In this document: positions 16,858-25,213 of the stretch, piece after piece
Numbering within the stretch: the first letter of the stretch is position 1
Layout of the letters: every line of letters begins with the position of its first letter
Source of the DNA: an uncultured Clostridia bacterium
GTDB taxonomy: Bacteria; Bacillota; Clostridia; Oscillospirales; Acutalibacteraceae
NCBI GenBank assembly: GCA_947630835.1
Contig: CANRIZ010000023.1
Location: 1-39,108 of the forward strand
Direction: 5' to 3'
Length of the DNA stretch: 39,108 nucleotides
Translations under genes and position numbers: made by a program
Notes under the pieces: model-generated
Told to the model about the DNA's origin: nothing
Seen by the model: only the letters and a program-made list of their open reading frames with translations
Database searches by the model: none

Positions 16858-18063
16858 TTAATAGCCTTCAACAGATGTCGAAGCCTGGAATATCGGCAAG
16901 TAAAGGGCTATAATCATTGCGCCTACTATACCGCCTATGCCTATAAGGGCAATAGGCTCAATCATAGCCTTCAGGTTTCTTGAAATAGTTTCAACGTCCT
17001 CCTCGTAAAACTCGGCGACTTTGTCAAGCATCTCGGGAAGAGAACCCGCTTCCTCGCCTATAGCTATCATACCTACTACCATGGGAGGGAACAAACCGCT
17101 TTTGTCAAGCGAATCGGATATTGCCTTGCCCTCCTCAATATCTTCAATAGCGTCCGCAACCGCCTTTGCAATCAAATCGCTTCCCGACGTGGGACCCGCG
17201 CTCTGCAAGGCTTCAACTGCGGTTACGCCGCCCGCAAGAAGCGTTGCAAGCGTACGGCAGAACCGCGCTATAACCTGTTTCGTGTTCAATTCCCCGACTA
17301 TGGGAGCCGAGAGCTTGTGGTTCTCCCAGAAAATATGTACGGGCTTGCTTTTAATAACAAAGTAGAGAACCGTGATAATTATTGCAACCGCAAGAATCCA
17401 AAAATACCATTGCGTTCTAAGGCTTGTGGAAACGTTGAAAATGAACTGAGTTATGGGATTCAACTCCGTTCCCGCCGGCATCATACTCTGGAACGTGGGA
17501 ACCATAAACGCAAGCATCGCTATCAAAAGCACAATAGCGAACAAGCCTATGTTCTTGGGGTAGGAAACCGCAGATTTTATATTGTCGTTAAGAGCCTTCT
17601 GCTTTTGAAGCTGGTTGGCAAGGCTTGAAAGCGACTGTTCAAGGATACCGCCCACTTCGCCCGTTGCAATCATAGCGATAAACAAATCGTTGAAAATCTT
17701 TGGATACTGTGCAAATGCGTCGGACAAAGGCATACCGCTTTCGACGTTTTCGCAAATTTCCGAAATTGCGGCGGAAAGCGTGGCGTTAGAGGTCTGCTTT
17801 GCAAGCGTGGAAAGAGCCCTCGTTACCGGAACGCCGGCGGACATCATTGCCGCCATCTGCCTTGAAAATATCGCAACATCCTCGATACCGACCTTTTTAC
17901 CTCTCGTCTTTTTTCTTTCGTTAACGGTTTTTTCTTTAATTTCTGTGACGACGATACCGGCTTCCCGGAGCTTATCCATAGCCTCCGATGAACTTTCGGC
18001 GACAACCTCGCCGTGAACATTTTGCCCCTGCCTGTTCATACCGCCATATACAAAGGATGCCAA
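16858..18063 (-). CDS. pilC: Type IV pilus inner-membrane platform protein PilC (GspF family)
   Basis: A 401-residue polytopic protein with two homologous T2SSF domains (about 65-190 and 270-395) and three membrane helices, the last at the C-terminus. Diagnostic pieces are FSRQMAAMMSAGVPV in the first repeat, FCRTLATLLAGGVTAVEAL in the second, and MIAIGEEAGSLPEML. It couples PilB/PilT rotation to pilin movement. The start is TTG at 18063, supported by AGGAGG nine bases upstream. The N-terminus MASFVYGGMNRQGQNVHG is typical for the family, which confirms the frame start. Confidence 0.95.
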   Translation of the reverse strand: MASFVYGGMNRQGQNVHGEVVAESSSEAMDKLREAGIVVTEIKEKTVNERKKTRGKKVGIEDVAIFSRQMAAMMSAGVPVTRALSTLAKQTSNATLSAAISEICENVESGMPLSDAFAQYPKIFNDLFIAMIATGEVGGILEQSLSSLANQLQKQKALNDNIKSAVSYPKNIGLFAIVLLIAMLAFMVPTFQSMMPAGTELNPITQFIFNVSTSLRTQWYFWILAVAIIITVLYFVIKSKPVHIFWENHKLSAPIVGELNTKQVIARFCRTLATLLAGGVTAVEALQSAGPTSGSDLIAKAVADAIEDIEEGKAISDSLDKSGLFPPMVVGMIAIGEEAGSLPEMLDKVAEFYEEDVETISRNLKAMIEPIALIGIGGIVGAMIIALYLPIFQASTSVEGY

Positions 18064-18097
18064 AGCGTTTGCCCTCCTCTTATATTAATGTTGCCGT

Positions 18098-19198
18098 TTA
18101 GAATCCGCCCGTTGAAAGCAGTCTTCTGACTTCTTTTTCGTCTACGCAGAATTCAATAACGGATTCTTTGGAAATTTTCTGTTCCCTGTAAAGCCTGATA
18201 AGAGCTTGGTCCATAGTCTGCATACCCTGCATCTGTCCGGTTTGCATCGAGGCGTAAAGCTGATGCTCCTTTTCCTCACGGATAAGGTTTTTTACGGACG
18301 GGGTATCTATCATATATTCTACCGCGACAACCCTGCCCTTGCCGTTAATGGTGGGTATGAGCTGTTGGGAAATAACCGCCTTTAAAGAGTTTGCAAGCTG
18401 CTGCCTTATCTGATTTTTTTGCCCCTCCGAGAAAGAGTCTATAATACGGGATATTGTCATAGGGGCGGTCTGCGTATGAAGCGTTGAGAACACAAGGTGT
18501 CCCGTTTCAGCGGCGGTAACTGCAATGGAGATACTTTCGGGATCTCGCATTTCGCCTATCATAATGGTGTCGGGGTCGTGACGAAGAACCGTTCTCAGCG
18601 CGTTTGCAAAGGAATGTGTGTCCGCGCCGATTTCCCTCTGCCTTATTGTTGATTTAATGTGCGTATGCAAAAATTCTATCGGGTCTTCAACGGTAACTAT
18701 ATTTGTTTCGTATCTTTCGTTTATGTATTTAATCATAGAAGCGAGGGTTGTCGATTTGCCCGAGCCGGTAGGTCCGGTTACAAGCACAAGCCCTCTCGGC
18801 AAATTGCAAAGCCGCTTAATGTCGCTCGGAAGCCCGAGCTTATCGAGATCGGGAATTTCAAACGGAATCGCCCTGAAAACCGCCGCAAGCGAACCTCGCT
18901 GAATTATGACGTTGCCCCTGAATCTGGCGCAGTCGGGAACCGCTACCGCAAGGTCAAGCTCCCAATCGTTTATAAGCCTTTCCTTCTGTACCGGAGAGAG
19001 TACGGAAGAAAGCATACATTCAATGTCCTCGGGAGAAAGCGCCGGATAATCCTCCTGCCTTTTCAAATCACCGTTAATTCTTATACAGGGTTCGACTCCC
19101 GCAACGAGGTGCAGGTCGGAGCCTCCCGTTTCAACGGTTTTCCTTAAAAGATCGTGCAATGTGCAGGGGAAATGGCTCTCCCTTCCTTCAAAAAACAA
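18098..19198 (-). CDS. pilT: Type IV pilus retraction ATPase PilT
   Basis: A 366-residue ATPase that depolymerises the pilus, giving twitching and pulling force. It has the PilT N-terminal PAS-like region (TGGSDLHLVAGVEPCIRINGDL), Walker A GPTGSGKSTT (142-151), VEDPIEF, Walker B TIMIGE (211-216), the His box TGHLVFSTLHT, and the C-terminal SVKNLIREEK, the counterpart of the AIRNLIRE retraction motif. It lacks the four-Cys zinc site of PilB. The start is a TTG at 19198 with AAGGAG twelve bases upstream, a slightly long spacing; a second TTG twelve codons in is possible but has no better ribosome site. Hairpins lie between it and the preceding gene. Confidence 0.95.
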   Translation of the reverse strand: MFFEGRESHFPCTLHDLLRKTVETGGSDLHLVAGVEPCIRINGDLKRQEDYPALSPEDIECMLSSVLSPVQKERLINDWELDLAVAVPDCARFRGNVIIQRGSLAAVFRAIPFEIPDLDKLGLPSDIKRLCNLPRGLVLVTGPTGSGKSTTLASMIKYINERYETNIVTVEDPIEFLHTHIKSTIRQREIGADTHSFANALRTVLRHDPDTIMIGEMRDPESISIAVTAAETGHLVFSTLHTQTAPMTISRIIDSFSEGQKNQIRQQLANSLKAVISQQLIPTINGKGRVVAVEYMIDTPSVKNLIREEKEHQLYASMQTGQMQGMQTMDQALIRLYREQKISKESVIEFCVDEKEVRRLLSTGGF

Positions 19199-19247
19199 TT
19201 TGTGCTACAACTCCTTAAATAACCCAAAGGGGAAAATTACTGTATTA

Positions 19248-19307
19248 AACGGCAAATCAATTACCGCAATAAGCCGTTATAGGGTGCAAGCTTTTTTGCC
19301 TGCACCC
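19248..19307 (-). promoter_or_regulatory. Two hairpins between the secretin-N gene and pilT
   Basis: GGGTGCA/TGCACCC (19282-19307) and AACGGC/GCCGTT (19248-19278) are perfect inverted repeats in the 120-base gap. Neither is followed by a T run, so they may be mRNA processing or attenuation structures rather than terminators. A CCGA/TCGG hairpin sits just before them, after the stop codon of the upstream gene. Confidence 0.45.
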
Positions 19308-19321
19308 GATATTTTTCGGTA

Positions 19322-21076
19322 TTAAGCCGCGTCCATTTCGGCAAGCAAGGCCTTAACGTAATCTACCATTTCGGGCGTTGCCCTAACGTAGGTTGTGCAG
19401 CTTGTTGTATCGCCGTTCTTGGAAGTAACGGTTACGAACTGGAATTCCGCGGTTGCGGGAATTTCGGGATGCGTCATACGCAGCGCCTCGATTCTCGACC
19501 TGCCTATGGAAGCGCTTGCCGTGCTTTCAACCGCCCTGTACTCCACTTCGGAGGTGGTTGCGGTATCGAGAGCGTCAAGCAGGGACTTAATCTGCTCCTG
19601 TCTTGAATAGTCACAGCTTACTATCAAAGCCTTTGAAACCTTCGGGTAAGCGTTGGTCTTGAAGGTTACTTCGCCTACGTCGATGTTTGCGAGCCTGTCG
19701 AGCATTTCCTGAGCCGTGCAGTTCTTAAGGTCGTAGATAAAGAACTGATTTTCAAGCTTCATACTGTCGGCATAGCTTTCGGTATCAAATTCCTTAATTT
19801 TGCCCTCCGCCTTATTTACTTCGGATTCAAGGCCCATAAGCCAAATTTTCTTCGACATCTTTTCCGGACCGTAAAGGCTTACGTCATAGGGGAAGCTTCC
19901 GAGGATTTCAACTGCCGCCGCCCTGTCGATATATTCGAGGGCAACCTCCCTGAGGATTGTATCCTCGGTCGGAGCGGTCGAGGTTCCGGGCTCGGAAGGC
20001 GCAGCCGTGCCGCTGTCGCCGGGCGTGCTTGCTCCGGGCTGCGTACTCGGCGCTGTGGTTGTCGGCTGTTCGTTGCCTGTGGAAGGTTCGATAACCTCCT
20101 GATTGGAGCCCTCAAGGTTTTTGCCTGTGAGAGGCTTATCTACAATACTTTTAATCGCTTTAATATCGGCAAGCGCCGCTCCTGTCACATATGTATATAA
20201 AGTGTACGGTCTTGACGCAAGTACGATTCCCGCGTCCATACCGAGATTTGAAAGCAATCCGCTGAACTCGGTCGCGTCAATATTTTCAAGCTGTATCGAG
20301 GTAAAGTTTGAAGTGATAAGCGACGCGCCCGCCGAAATGTTGCTGCTTACGTCGAGTATATCGACAAGCTCCTTGATTTTGGCAAGCTCCTTGGGATATG
20401 CGCTTATGTAAACGGTGCTTGTGTCCTGAGGAGTATCAACATACTGTATATTTTCAAGCCCGAGCGAACCCGCCTGCGATTTAAGGGTATCGACGGTAAT
20501 GTATTTCAAGTTAAACTTAGTCATAACGACCTTGTCGACGAACGTGCCGTTAAGGTCCGCCGCCGTGCCGACCATAATCGTGTTGCCGTCCTTTAAATAT
20601 GAGAGATCCGCAAGTCTTGTAACATAGTCAACAGCCTTTAGGGGTGATACGTTTTCAAGGTTTACGCTTACTTTCTGATTGGGCTGACCGTCGAAGATTA
20701 CCGTGTAACCCGCATTTCTTGCTATAGCCGTAAGAGCGTCCCTTACGTCCGCCTCGTTAAGATTTAAAGTAAGTCTTGACGTGAACCAGGATCTTTCCTC
20801 GGTAGCCGAACCGAGGGGAACCTTGATTACCCTGCCAGCATAAAGCTTATCGGCATTTGAGAGCTTATTGGCAAGCATAATGTCGTTTGCCGAAACATTG
20901 TATTTTTTTGCAACGCCCGCAAGGCTGTCGCCCGATTTCACAACGTAGTATTGATAATCGGTGCTTGTGTCGTTGCTTGAGCCCATAACCGTGACGGGCA
21001 TTACTGCGTTGGCGAGCAAAACGACCGCCAGCAGAGCTACGAGAAACGCCTTTAAACTTTTTCTTGAACCGTACAT
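19322..21076 (-). CDS. LysM plus secretin-N-domain protein, PilQ substitute without secretin barrel
   Basis: A 584-residue exported protein. A signal peptide (about 1-32) is followed by a LysM domain (about 41-87; YVVKSGDSLAGVAKKYN ... AGRVIKVP) that should bind peptidoglycan. Residues about 101-171 (LTLNLNEADVRDALTAIAR ... KVSVNLENVSPLKAVDYV) are an STN/N0 domain as in PilQ. At least three or four N1-like beta-alpha-beta repeats follow (about 183-243, 254-315, 372-432, 440-506), interrupted by a Pro/Thr/Ser linker (319-371). The last about 75 residues look like another half repeat (YVRATPEMVDYVKALLAEMD). The C-terminal secretin channel domain is absent, as expected for a cell with no outer membrane. 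It lies between the PilP-like gene and pilT. I infer a wall-bound collar through which the pilus passes. Confidence 0.8.
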   Translation of the reverse strand: MYGSRKSLKAFLVALLAVVLLANAVMPVTVMGSSNDTSTDYQYYVVKSGDSLAGVAKKYNVSANDIMLANKLSNADKLYAGRVIKVPLGSATEERSWFTSRLTLNLNEADVRDALTAIARNAGYTVIFDGQPNQKVSVNLENVSPLKAVDYVTRLADLSYLKDGNTIMVGTAADLNGTFVDKVVMTKFNLKYITVDTLKSQAGSLGLENIQYVDTPQDTSTVYISAYPKELAKIKELVDILDVSSNISAGASLITSNFTSIQLENIDATEFSGLLSNLGMDAGIVLASRPYTLYTYVTGAALADIKAIKSIVDKPLTGKNLEGSNQEVIEPSTGNEQPTTTAPSTQPGASTPGDSGTAAPSEPGTSTAPTEDTILREVALEYIDRAAAVEILGSFPYDVSLYGPEKMSKKIWLMGLESEVNKAEGKIKEFDTESYADSMKLENQFFIYDLKNCTAQEMLDRLANIDVGEVTFKTNAYPKVSKALIVSCDYSRQEQIKSLLDALDTATTSEVEYRAVESTASASIGRSRIEALRMTHPEIPATAEFQFVTVTSKNGDTTSCTTYVRATPEMVDYVKALLAEMDAA

Positions 21077-21130
21077 TATTCAGTCCCCCTGTGTTGACTT
21101 TTGGATTTTATATTTTAAAGAAAAGCTTGG

Positions 21131-21649
21131 TTATTTTTTCATCTCTATGGTTCTCGTTTTTTCGCCGAGAGAGAATGTTACGGAAGAATCCGTAATAGCC
21201 TCGACAAGCCATTGAGAGCTGCCGACGTAATCGCCTACCTGGAGAGTGTACGAAGCGTACTGTGTTTGGACCACCGCAGTCCAATAACCGTCGGAATTAT
21301 AGATTAAACCGGTTAATTTTGCGTTTGCGATAACGTCCTCGGCAAAGGGATCTACGTTTTCGGCAACGGTTTCGTCCTGAGTTCGCTCGATTTCGGGAAG
21401 CACCGCAACCGCCTGACCCGCAACCGTCGCGCTCTCGTCAAGCTCCGTGTCGGATTTGGGACCGGAGAGAATAATAATAACCGCAACGACAACCGCTATA
21501 AGAACAAAGAGAGCCGGCAAAATTATTTTCATTTTGGGATTTTTATCGAAAAAAGCGGTAACGGAGCTGCCTTTTCGCGCGTCCTTTTTCCCGCCTCCGG
21601 ATTTGAATTTTTTAAACAAATCCTTAACGTCCATATCTGCTAAGCCCAT
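21131..21649 (-). CDS. pilP: PilP/GspC-like platform protein
   Basis: A 172-residue bitopic protein: basic cytoplasmic segment, one membrane helix (about 40-62), an acidic spacer, then a compact beta domain beginning NVDPFAEDVIANAKLTGLIY and including YWTAVVQTQYASYTLQVGDYVGSS. The DPF motif, the L-x-G-x-I strand and the VGDYVG turn are PilP/HR-domain features. PilP normally links PilN/PilO to the PilQ N0 domain, and here its gene directly precedes the N0-bearing LysM protein, which supports both calls. The ATG at 21649 has GGAGG eight bases upstream; the TTG five codons earlier is itself part of that ribosome site. This is the first gene after the pilus operon promoter. Typical PilP is a lipoprotein, whereas this one has a membrane helix, more like GspC. 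Confidence 0.8.
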   Translation of the reverse strand: MGLADMDVKDLFKKFKSGGGKKDARKGSSVTAFFDKNPKMKIILPALFVLIAVVVAVIIILSGPKSDTELDESATVAGQAVAVLPEIERTQDETVAENVDPFAEDVIANAKLTGLIYNSDGYWTAVVQTQYASYTLQVGDYVGSSQWLVEAITDSSVTFSLGEKTRTIEMKK

Positions 21650-21770
21650 ACAGTAACCCTCCAAAATAAATATCGCAGCGAAATTATTTTAACTGATAAA
21701 AAACAACTTAAAATTCCGATAAACGCCGAGGGGAAAAACAATCCCCCGAGCATAAATATACATTAAACTT

Positions 21771-21799
21771 ATTTTATAATAAATCGTTGTCATAGTCAA
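21771..21799 (-). promoter_or_regulatory. Promoter of the main pilus operon
   Basis: On the minus strand TTGACT (21794-21799), 17-base spacer, TAAAAT (21771-21776). It gives a leader of about 115 bases before the pilP-like gene, with one small GGGGA/TCCCC hairpin. The rest of the 290-base gap holds only this promoter and the upstream terminator. Confidence 0.7.
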
Positions 21800-21884
21800 T
21801 AAAATTCAATCAAAAAACATTAAAAAATTAAATATTTTATTTAGTTTTTTACATATTTTCCTATTAGAGAAAAATATTGCGAAT

Positions 21885-21913
21885 AAAAATCCCCGCGGCA
21901 AAATCGCGGGGAT
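21885..21913 (-). terminator. Rho-independent terminator of the BY-kinase gene
   Basis: ATCCCCGCG pairs with CGCGGGGAT (9 bp, 7-base loop); on the minus strand it is followed by TTTT-ATT. It lies 26 bases after the stop codon. Confidence 0.88.
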
Positions 21914-21939
21914 AAAATCGTTTTTCGTATTTGATTTTT

Positions 21940-23457
21940 TTAATCTTTTTTTGCTCTTTTTTTGCTTCTTGAACTGCCGTAACCGTAGCCGTAACCGTAA
22001 CCGTAGCCGTAGCCTTTTCTGTAACCCTTGCCGTAGCCGTATCCGTAGGCGCCCCTTTTGCCTTTTAAGAAAGAAGAGGACAGGCCGCTCTCGGCGTCGT
22101 TGAAGATACAGCCGATTATCTCCGTGCCGGAGTTTTCAAAGTTTTCGACAGCCCTCTTAATTCGCCTTGCCGAAGCAAAATCCTGCTTAACGACGAGAAC
22201 TATGGTATCGGAATAGGCCGCGAGTATGGACGCGTCTGCAAGCAGACCGCACGGCGCGGTGTCTATAATGACAAAGTCAAATTCCTTCCTTGCCTCCTCG
22301 ATAATTTCCTCCATCTGCGCCGAAGAGAGGATTTCGGAGGAGTTCTCGTACGCCTTATTCGAAACAAGCACGAAAAGCTGATATTTTTCGGAATACTTTA
22401 TCGACTCCTTGAGAGTCTTGGAACCGGAAATGATGCCGTATATGCCCTCGTCGTCCGTGGCGGCAAAGCCGAGCGTTTTGGCAACGGAGGGTTTCCTGAG
22501 GTCGGCGTCGATAAGCAATACCGATTTTCCGTTTTGAGCAAGCGAAAGCGCAATATTGGTGGCCGACGTTGTCTTGCCCTCGTTTTCAACGGTACTGGAA
22601 ACTATAATTACCTTGTAGTCGTTTCTCGAAGCGACGTGTTCTATTTTGGTTCGTATCAATTTATAGGATTCGATAAACGAAAATCCGGAGCGTTTATCCG
22701 TAACAAGTATTCCCTGCCTGGGAACGTCCTTCTTAGAGCGTTTGCCAACCCTGCCGATAACGCCGAGCAGCTTCATACCGAGCTTGTTGGTAACGTCCTC
22801 GGTATTTTTAATTGTATCCTTAAACATAACCGCAACAATTATAAACAGGCAGGACAGAACAATGCCGATTACAAAGCCCATAGCCGTATAAACAAGCTTG
22901 CTTCGGTTTTCGTTGGGTTTTTCGGCAACAAGCGGAGGGTCGATTACCAAAAGCGAGGTGTTCGGGAACGCCGTTTCGATAGCGGTTGAATAGTTGTCAA
23001 TATATGCGTTTGCTATAGCGTAGGACACCTTTGGGTCCGTAGTGGTAACGGTCAGGTTTACGATAGCGGTCGACTCGACCGAATCAACCGAAACGAACCT
23101 TTTGATGTCGTCCGGCGTAACCTTATAGCCGCAGGAATCCGCTACAGCCTTTGAAAGCTGGGTAGTAGTGAAAACGTACTTAAAGCTTTCGGCAAGCGAA
23201 ATGGAAGCGCTCAGGTCGGCCGAAGAACGGCCGGCAACCGTTACCGCCTGAGTTTTATTGCTTGCGATAAACATAATTTTTGAAGAATATTCTTCAACAT
23301 AGGTAGCCCTTGCGACAATAAAGCCGACCAAGGCGCAAATAATAGAAGAAAGTACGATTAACCACCATTTATCAACGAGCTTTTTGAGGTACATAAGAGC
23401 CATATCAAGGCTGAGGCCCTCGTCGTACTCTTTTCTTGATTCCGAATTATAATCCAT
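21940..23457 (-). CDS. Fused Wzz-like/BY-kinase (bacterial tyrosine kinase) with Tyr-Gly tail
   Basis: A 505-residue protein with an N-terminal Wzz domain, membrane helices at about 33-50 and 188-211, and a cytoplasmic tyrosine kinase: Walker A-type SSTVENEGKTT (about 287-297), Walker A' VLLIDADLRKP (313-323) and Walker B FVIIDTAP (about 395-402). The C-terminus holds ten Tyr in alternating Tyr-Gly (470-494), the autophosphorylation cluster, before a basic tail. The one-protein layout is like Gram-negative Wzc; many Firmicutes split it in two. Such kinases control polymerisation and export of capsule or exopolysaccharide, but no glycosyltransferase genes adjoin it. ACAGGAGAAAAAA precedes the ATG. 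It has its own promoter and terminator, so it is a single-gene unit between the pilus operon and the peptide-export cluster. Confidence 0.9.
   Translation of the reverse strand: MDYNSESRKEYDEGLSLDMALMYLKKLVDKWWLIVLSSIICALVGFIVARATYVEEYSSKIMFIASNKTQAVTVAGRSSADLSASISLAESFKYVFTTTQLSKAVADSCGYKVTPDDIKRFVSVDSVESTAIVNLTVTTTDPKVSYAIANAYIDNYSTAIETAFPNTSLLVIDPPLVAEKPNENRSKLVYTAMGFVIGIVLSCLFIIVAVMFKDTIKNTEDVTNKLGMKLLGVIGRVGKRSKKDVPRQGILVTDKRSGFSFIESYKLIRTKIEHVASRNDYKVIIVSSTVENEGKTTSATNIALSLAQNGKSVLLIDADLRKPSVAKTLGFAATDDEGIYGIISGSKTLKESIKYSEKYQLFVLVSNKAYENSSEILSSAQMEEIIEEARKEFDFVIIDTAPCGLLADASILAAYSDTIVLVVKQDFASARRIKRAVENFENSGTEIIGCIFNDAESGLSSSFLKGKRGAYGYGYGKGYRKGYGYGYGYGYGYGSSRSKKRAKKD
21976..22014 (-). 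repeat. In-frame 6-base repeat (GGYTAC) coding Gly-Tyr
   Basis: Six consecutive GGY-TAC units encode the Tyr-Gly tail of the BY-kinase; the Gly codon alternates GGC and GGT while Tyr is always TAC. Slippage would add or remove Tyr without a frameshift. A looser set of the same unit continues to about 22050. Confidence 0.8.
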
Positions 23458-23499
23458 TTTTTTCTCCTGTCAAGTATACTCAAGTCAATCTCGTAGGAT

Positions 23500-23528
23500 A
23501 TTATAGCAGATTAATCCCAAATATACAA
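23500..23528 (-). promoter_or_regulatory. Promoter of the BY-kinase gene (extended -10)
   Basis: On the minus strand TTGTAT (23523-23528), 17 bases ending in TGC, then TATAAT (23500-23505). It lies in the 88-base gap after the ABC exporter gene, which has no visible terminator. Confidence 0.65.
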
Positions 23529-23545
23529 CTAAAATTTTTATTTTT

Positions 23546-25213
23546 CTACAGTTTCCTGATTTTAATTGATTTGTCCTCTATTTTTATTTCTTTGCCGCAT
23601 ATTTCATATGCCGCGGATTTATGAGAAATTATTATGCAAGTCTTTTCTTTAAGCGCTTTTATATTGTCCAAAAGCCTTTTTTCCGTCGCCTCGTCAAGGG
23701 CGGAGGTCGCCTCGTCAAGCAAAAGCACGGGCGCGTATGTAAGCACCGCGCGGGCGATTGCAAGGCGTTGAATTTGCCCCTCGGACAAGCCTTTGCCGCC
23801 CTCAAGCAAAACCGTATCGAGCTTATCCGGCAGCTCGTCGATAAATTCATCCGCGCAGCTTATTCTCGCCGCGCGCATAACCTCCTCGTCCGTCGCATTT
23901 TCGTTTACGAATTTTATATTATCCCTTACCGTTCCGCTGAAAAGCATATTGCCCTGCGGAACATAGGCGAACAGCGGTCTTGTGAACCTGTCCGCCGGGT
24001 ATTCCGAACCGCCGGACCTTAAATATATTTTGCCCGAATCCGGCGGAATAACGCCCAAAAGCAGTTTTAACAACGTGCTTTTTCCTATTCCCGAAATTCC
24101 CGAAATCACGATAAAGTCGTTTTTTTCTATTTCAAAGCTTCCGTTTTCAATAACAGAGTCCCTGCCGTAACCGAAGCATACGTTTTCAAAGTTTATGCTT
24201 TCAAGCTCATTGTAAAGCTTTTTCACATCAATGCCGCCGTCGTTTTTCGTTTCGCCGCACTCCAAATTTTCTATCTCGATAATCCTGTCGGCGGAGGCGA
24301 GCATGGAATAATACTGCGGCACAGCGGCGGAAAGCGCGGTAAAGGGCGTCTGAACTTGGTTTACAAGCTGCATTACGGCGGTAAGCGTGCCGAAGGTTAT
24401 GCCGCCCGTACAAAGCCTTGCGGCGCTCCAGACAAGCGCCAAAAGATAACCCAGCGAAAAAGCCGCCGAGAAGCCGAGATTTGCAAAAATCGACCAGCGG
24501 TTTTTTCTTATTTTCGCTTTGTAGTTGTCAAGCTGTAAATTTTCCGACTCCTTTTTCATTTTTTTGCCGACGCCGAAAATTTTAACTACAAGTAAGCTCT
24601 CAACCGTTTCCTGCATAAAAGAGCGCGCCCTGCCGTCCGTTTCCTGAACCTCTCTGTGCAGTTTTTTCATAGAGCCTCTGAAAATTCTTGTAAAAACAAA
24701 GAGTAAAATTCCCGCCGCAAGGAAAACTGCGGCAAAGGTCTTATCGAGAAAAAACAGCACCGCAAAGGCGCATACAAGCCTCGTTACCGTTGAAACTACG
24801 CCGGGGACTATAGACACTACCGCCTGGCTTATCACGTTTACGTCGCTTGTGAGCCTTGTCATCAGCTCGCCGCTGTGATAGCGGCTTATTTTAAGATAAT
24901 CCTTTTCAAGTATGTTGGAAAAAAGGCTTGTTTTGTATTTGATTTCAAGCCTTCCCGAAACTCTGACCTCTATCGCCTTGGAGGAGAGCTTTAATATTAT
25001 TTGAAAAACAATTACGCACAAAAGCATAACGGCGTACTTAATAAGCCCCTGTACCGAACCCGCCTGAGCCCTGTCGATAATGAGCTTTGCGAACACCGCC
25101 ATGGAAACGGAGCAAGCCGAGTACAGAGCGTCGCACAGTACGAGCGACACAAGTCCCGGCATTTCCTTTTTGGAATTTGCCCATATCCAGTTTAACGCTT
25201 TCGTGTTATCCAT
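23546..25213 (-). CDS. ABC exporter, fused membrane and ATPase domains
   Basis: A 555-residue half-transporter that should work as a dimer. The membrane domain (about 1-310) has about six helices and the type-1 exporter EAA-like loop around SGELMTRLTSDVNVI. The ATPase shows Walker A GISGIGKST (372-380), a Q-loop in YVPQGNMLFSGTVRDNI, the signature LSEGQ (476-480), Walker B VLLLDEATSALD (496-507) and the switch His in ISHKS. There is no N-terminal C39 peptidase, so leader removal would fall to the S26-type enzyme encoded just before it. The ATG overlaps the end of that gene by 22 bases and has only a weak ribosome site, implying translational coupling. Its cargo is unknown; context suggests a modified peptide. 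Confidence 0.9.
   Translation of the reverse strand: MDNTKALNWIWANSKKEMPGLVSLVLCDALYSACSVSMAVFAKLIIDRAQAGSVQGLIKYAVMLLCVIVFQIILKLSSKAIEVRVSGRLEIKYKTSLFSNILEKDYLKISRYHSGELMTRLTSDVNVISQAVVSIVPGVVSTVTRLVCAFAVLFFLDKTFAAVFLAAGILLFVFTRIFRGSMKKLHREVQETDGRARSFMQETVESLLVVKIFGVGKKMKKESENLQLDNYKAKIRKNRWSIFANLGFSAAFSLGYLLALVWSAARLCTGGITFGTLTAVMQLVNQVQTPFTALSAAVPQYYSMLASADRIIEIENLECGETKNDGGIDVKKLYNELESINFENVCFGYGRDSVIENGSFEIEKNDFIVISGISGIGKSTLLKLLLGVIPPDSGKIYLRSGGSEYPADRFTRPLFAYVPQGNMLFSGTVRDNIKFVNENATDEEVMRAARISCADEFIDELPDKLDTVLLEGGKGLSEGQIQRLAIARAVLTYAPVLLLDEATSALDEATEKRLLDNIKALKEKTCIIISHKSAAYEICGKEIKIEDKSIKIRKL

Noticed and set aside
21650-21770. c-di-GMP riboswitch in the leader of the pilus operon
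   Set aside because: The leader has only a short GGGGA/TCCCC hairpin and none of the conserved class I or II aptamer segments.
21976-22050. CRISPR-like or intergenic tandem repeat
   Set aside because: The repeat is an in-frame coding repeat of a known BY-kinase tail type and has no spacers.
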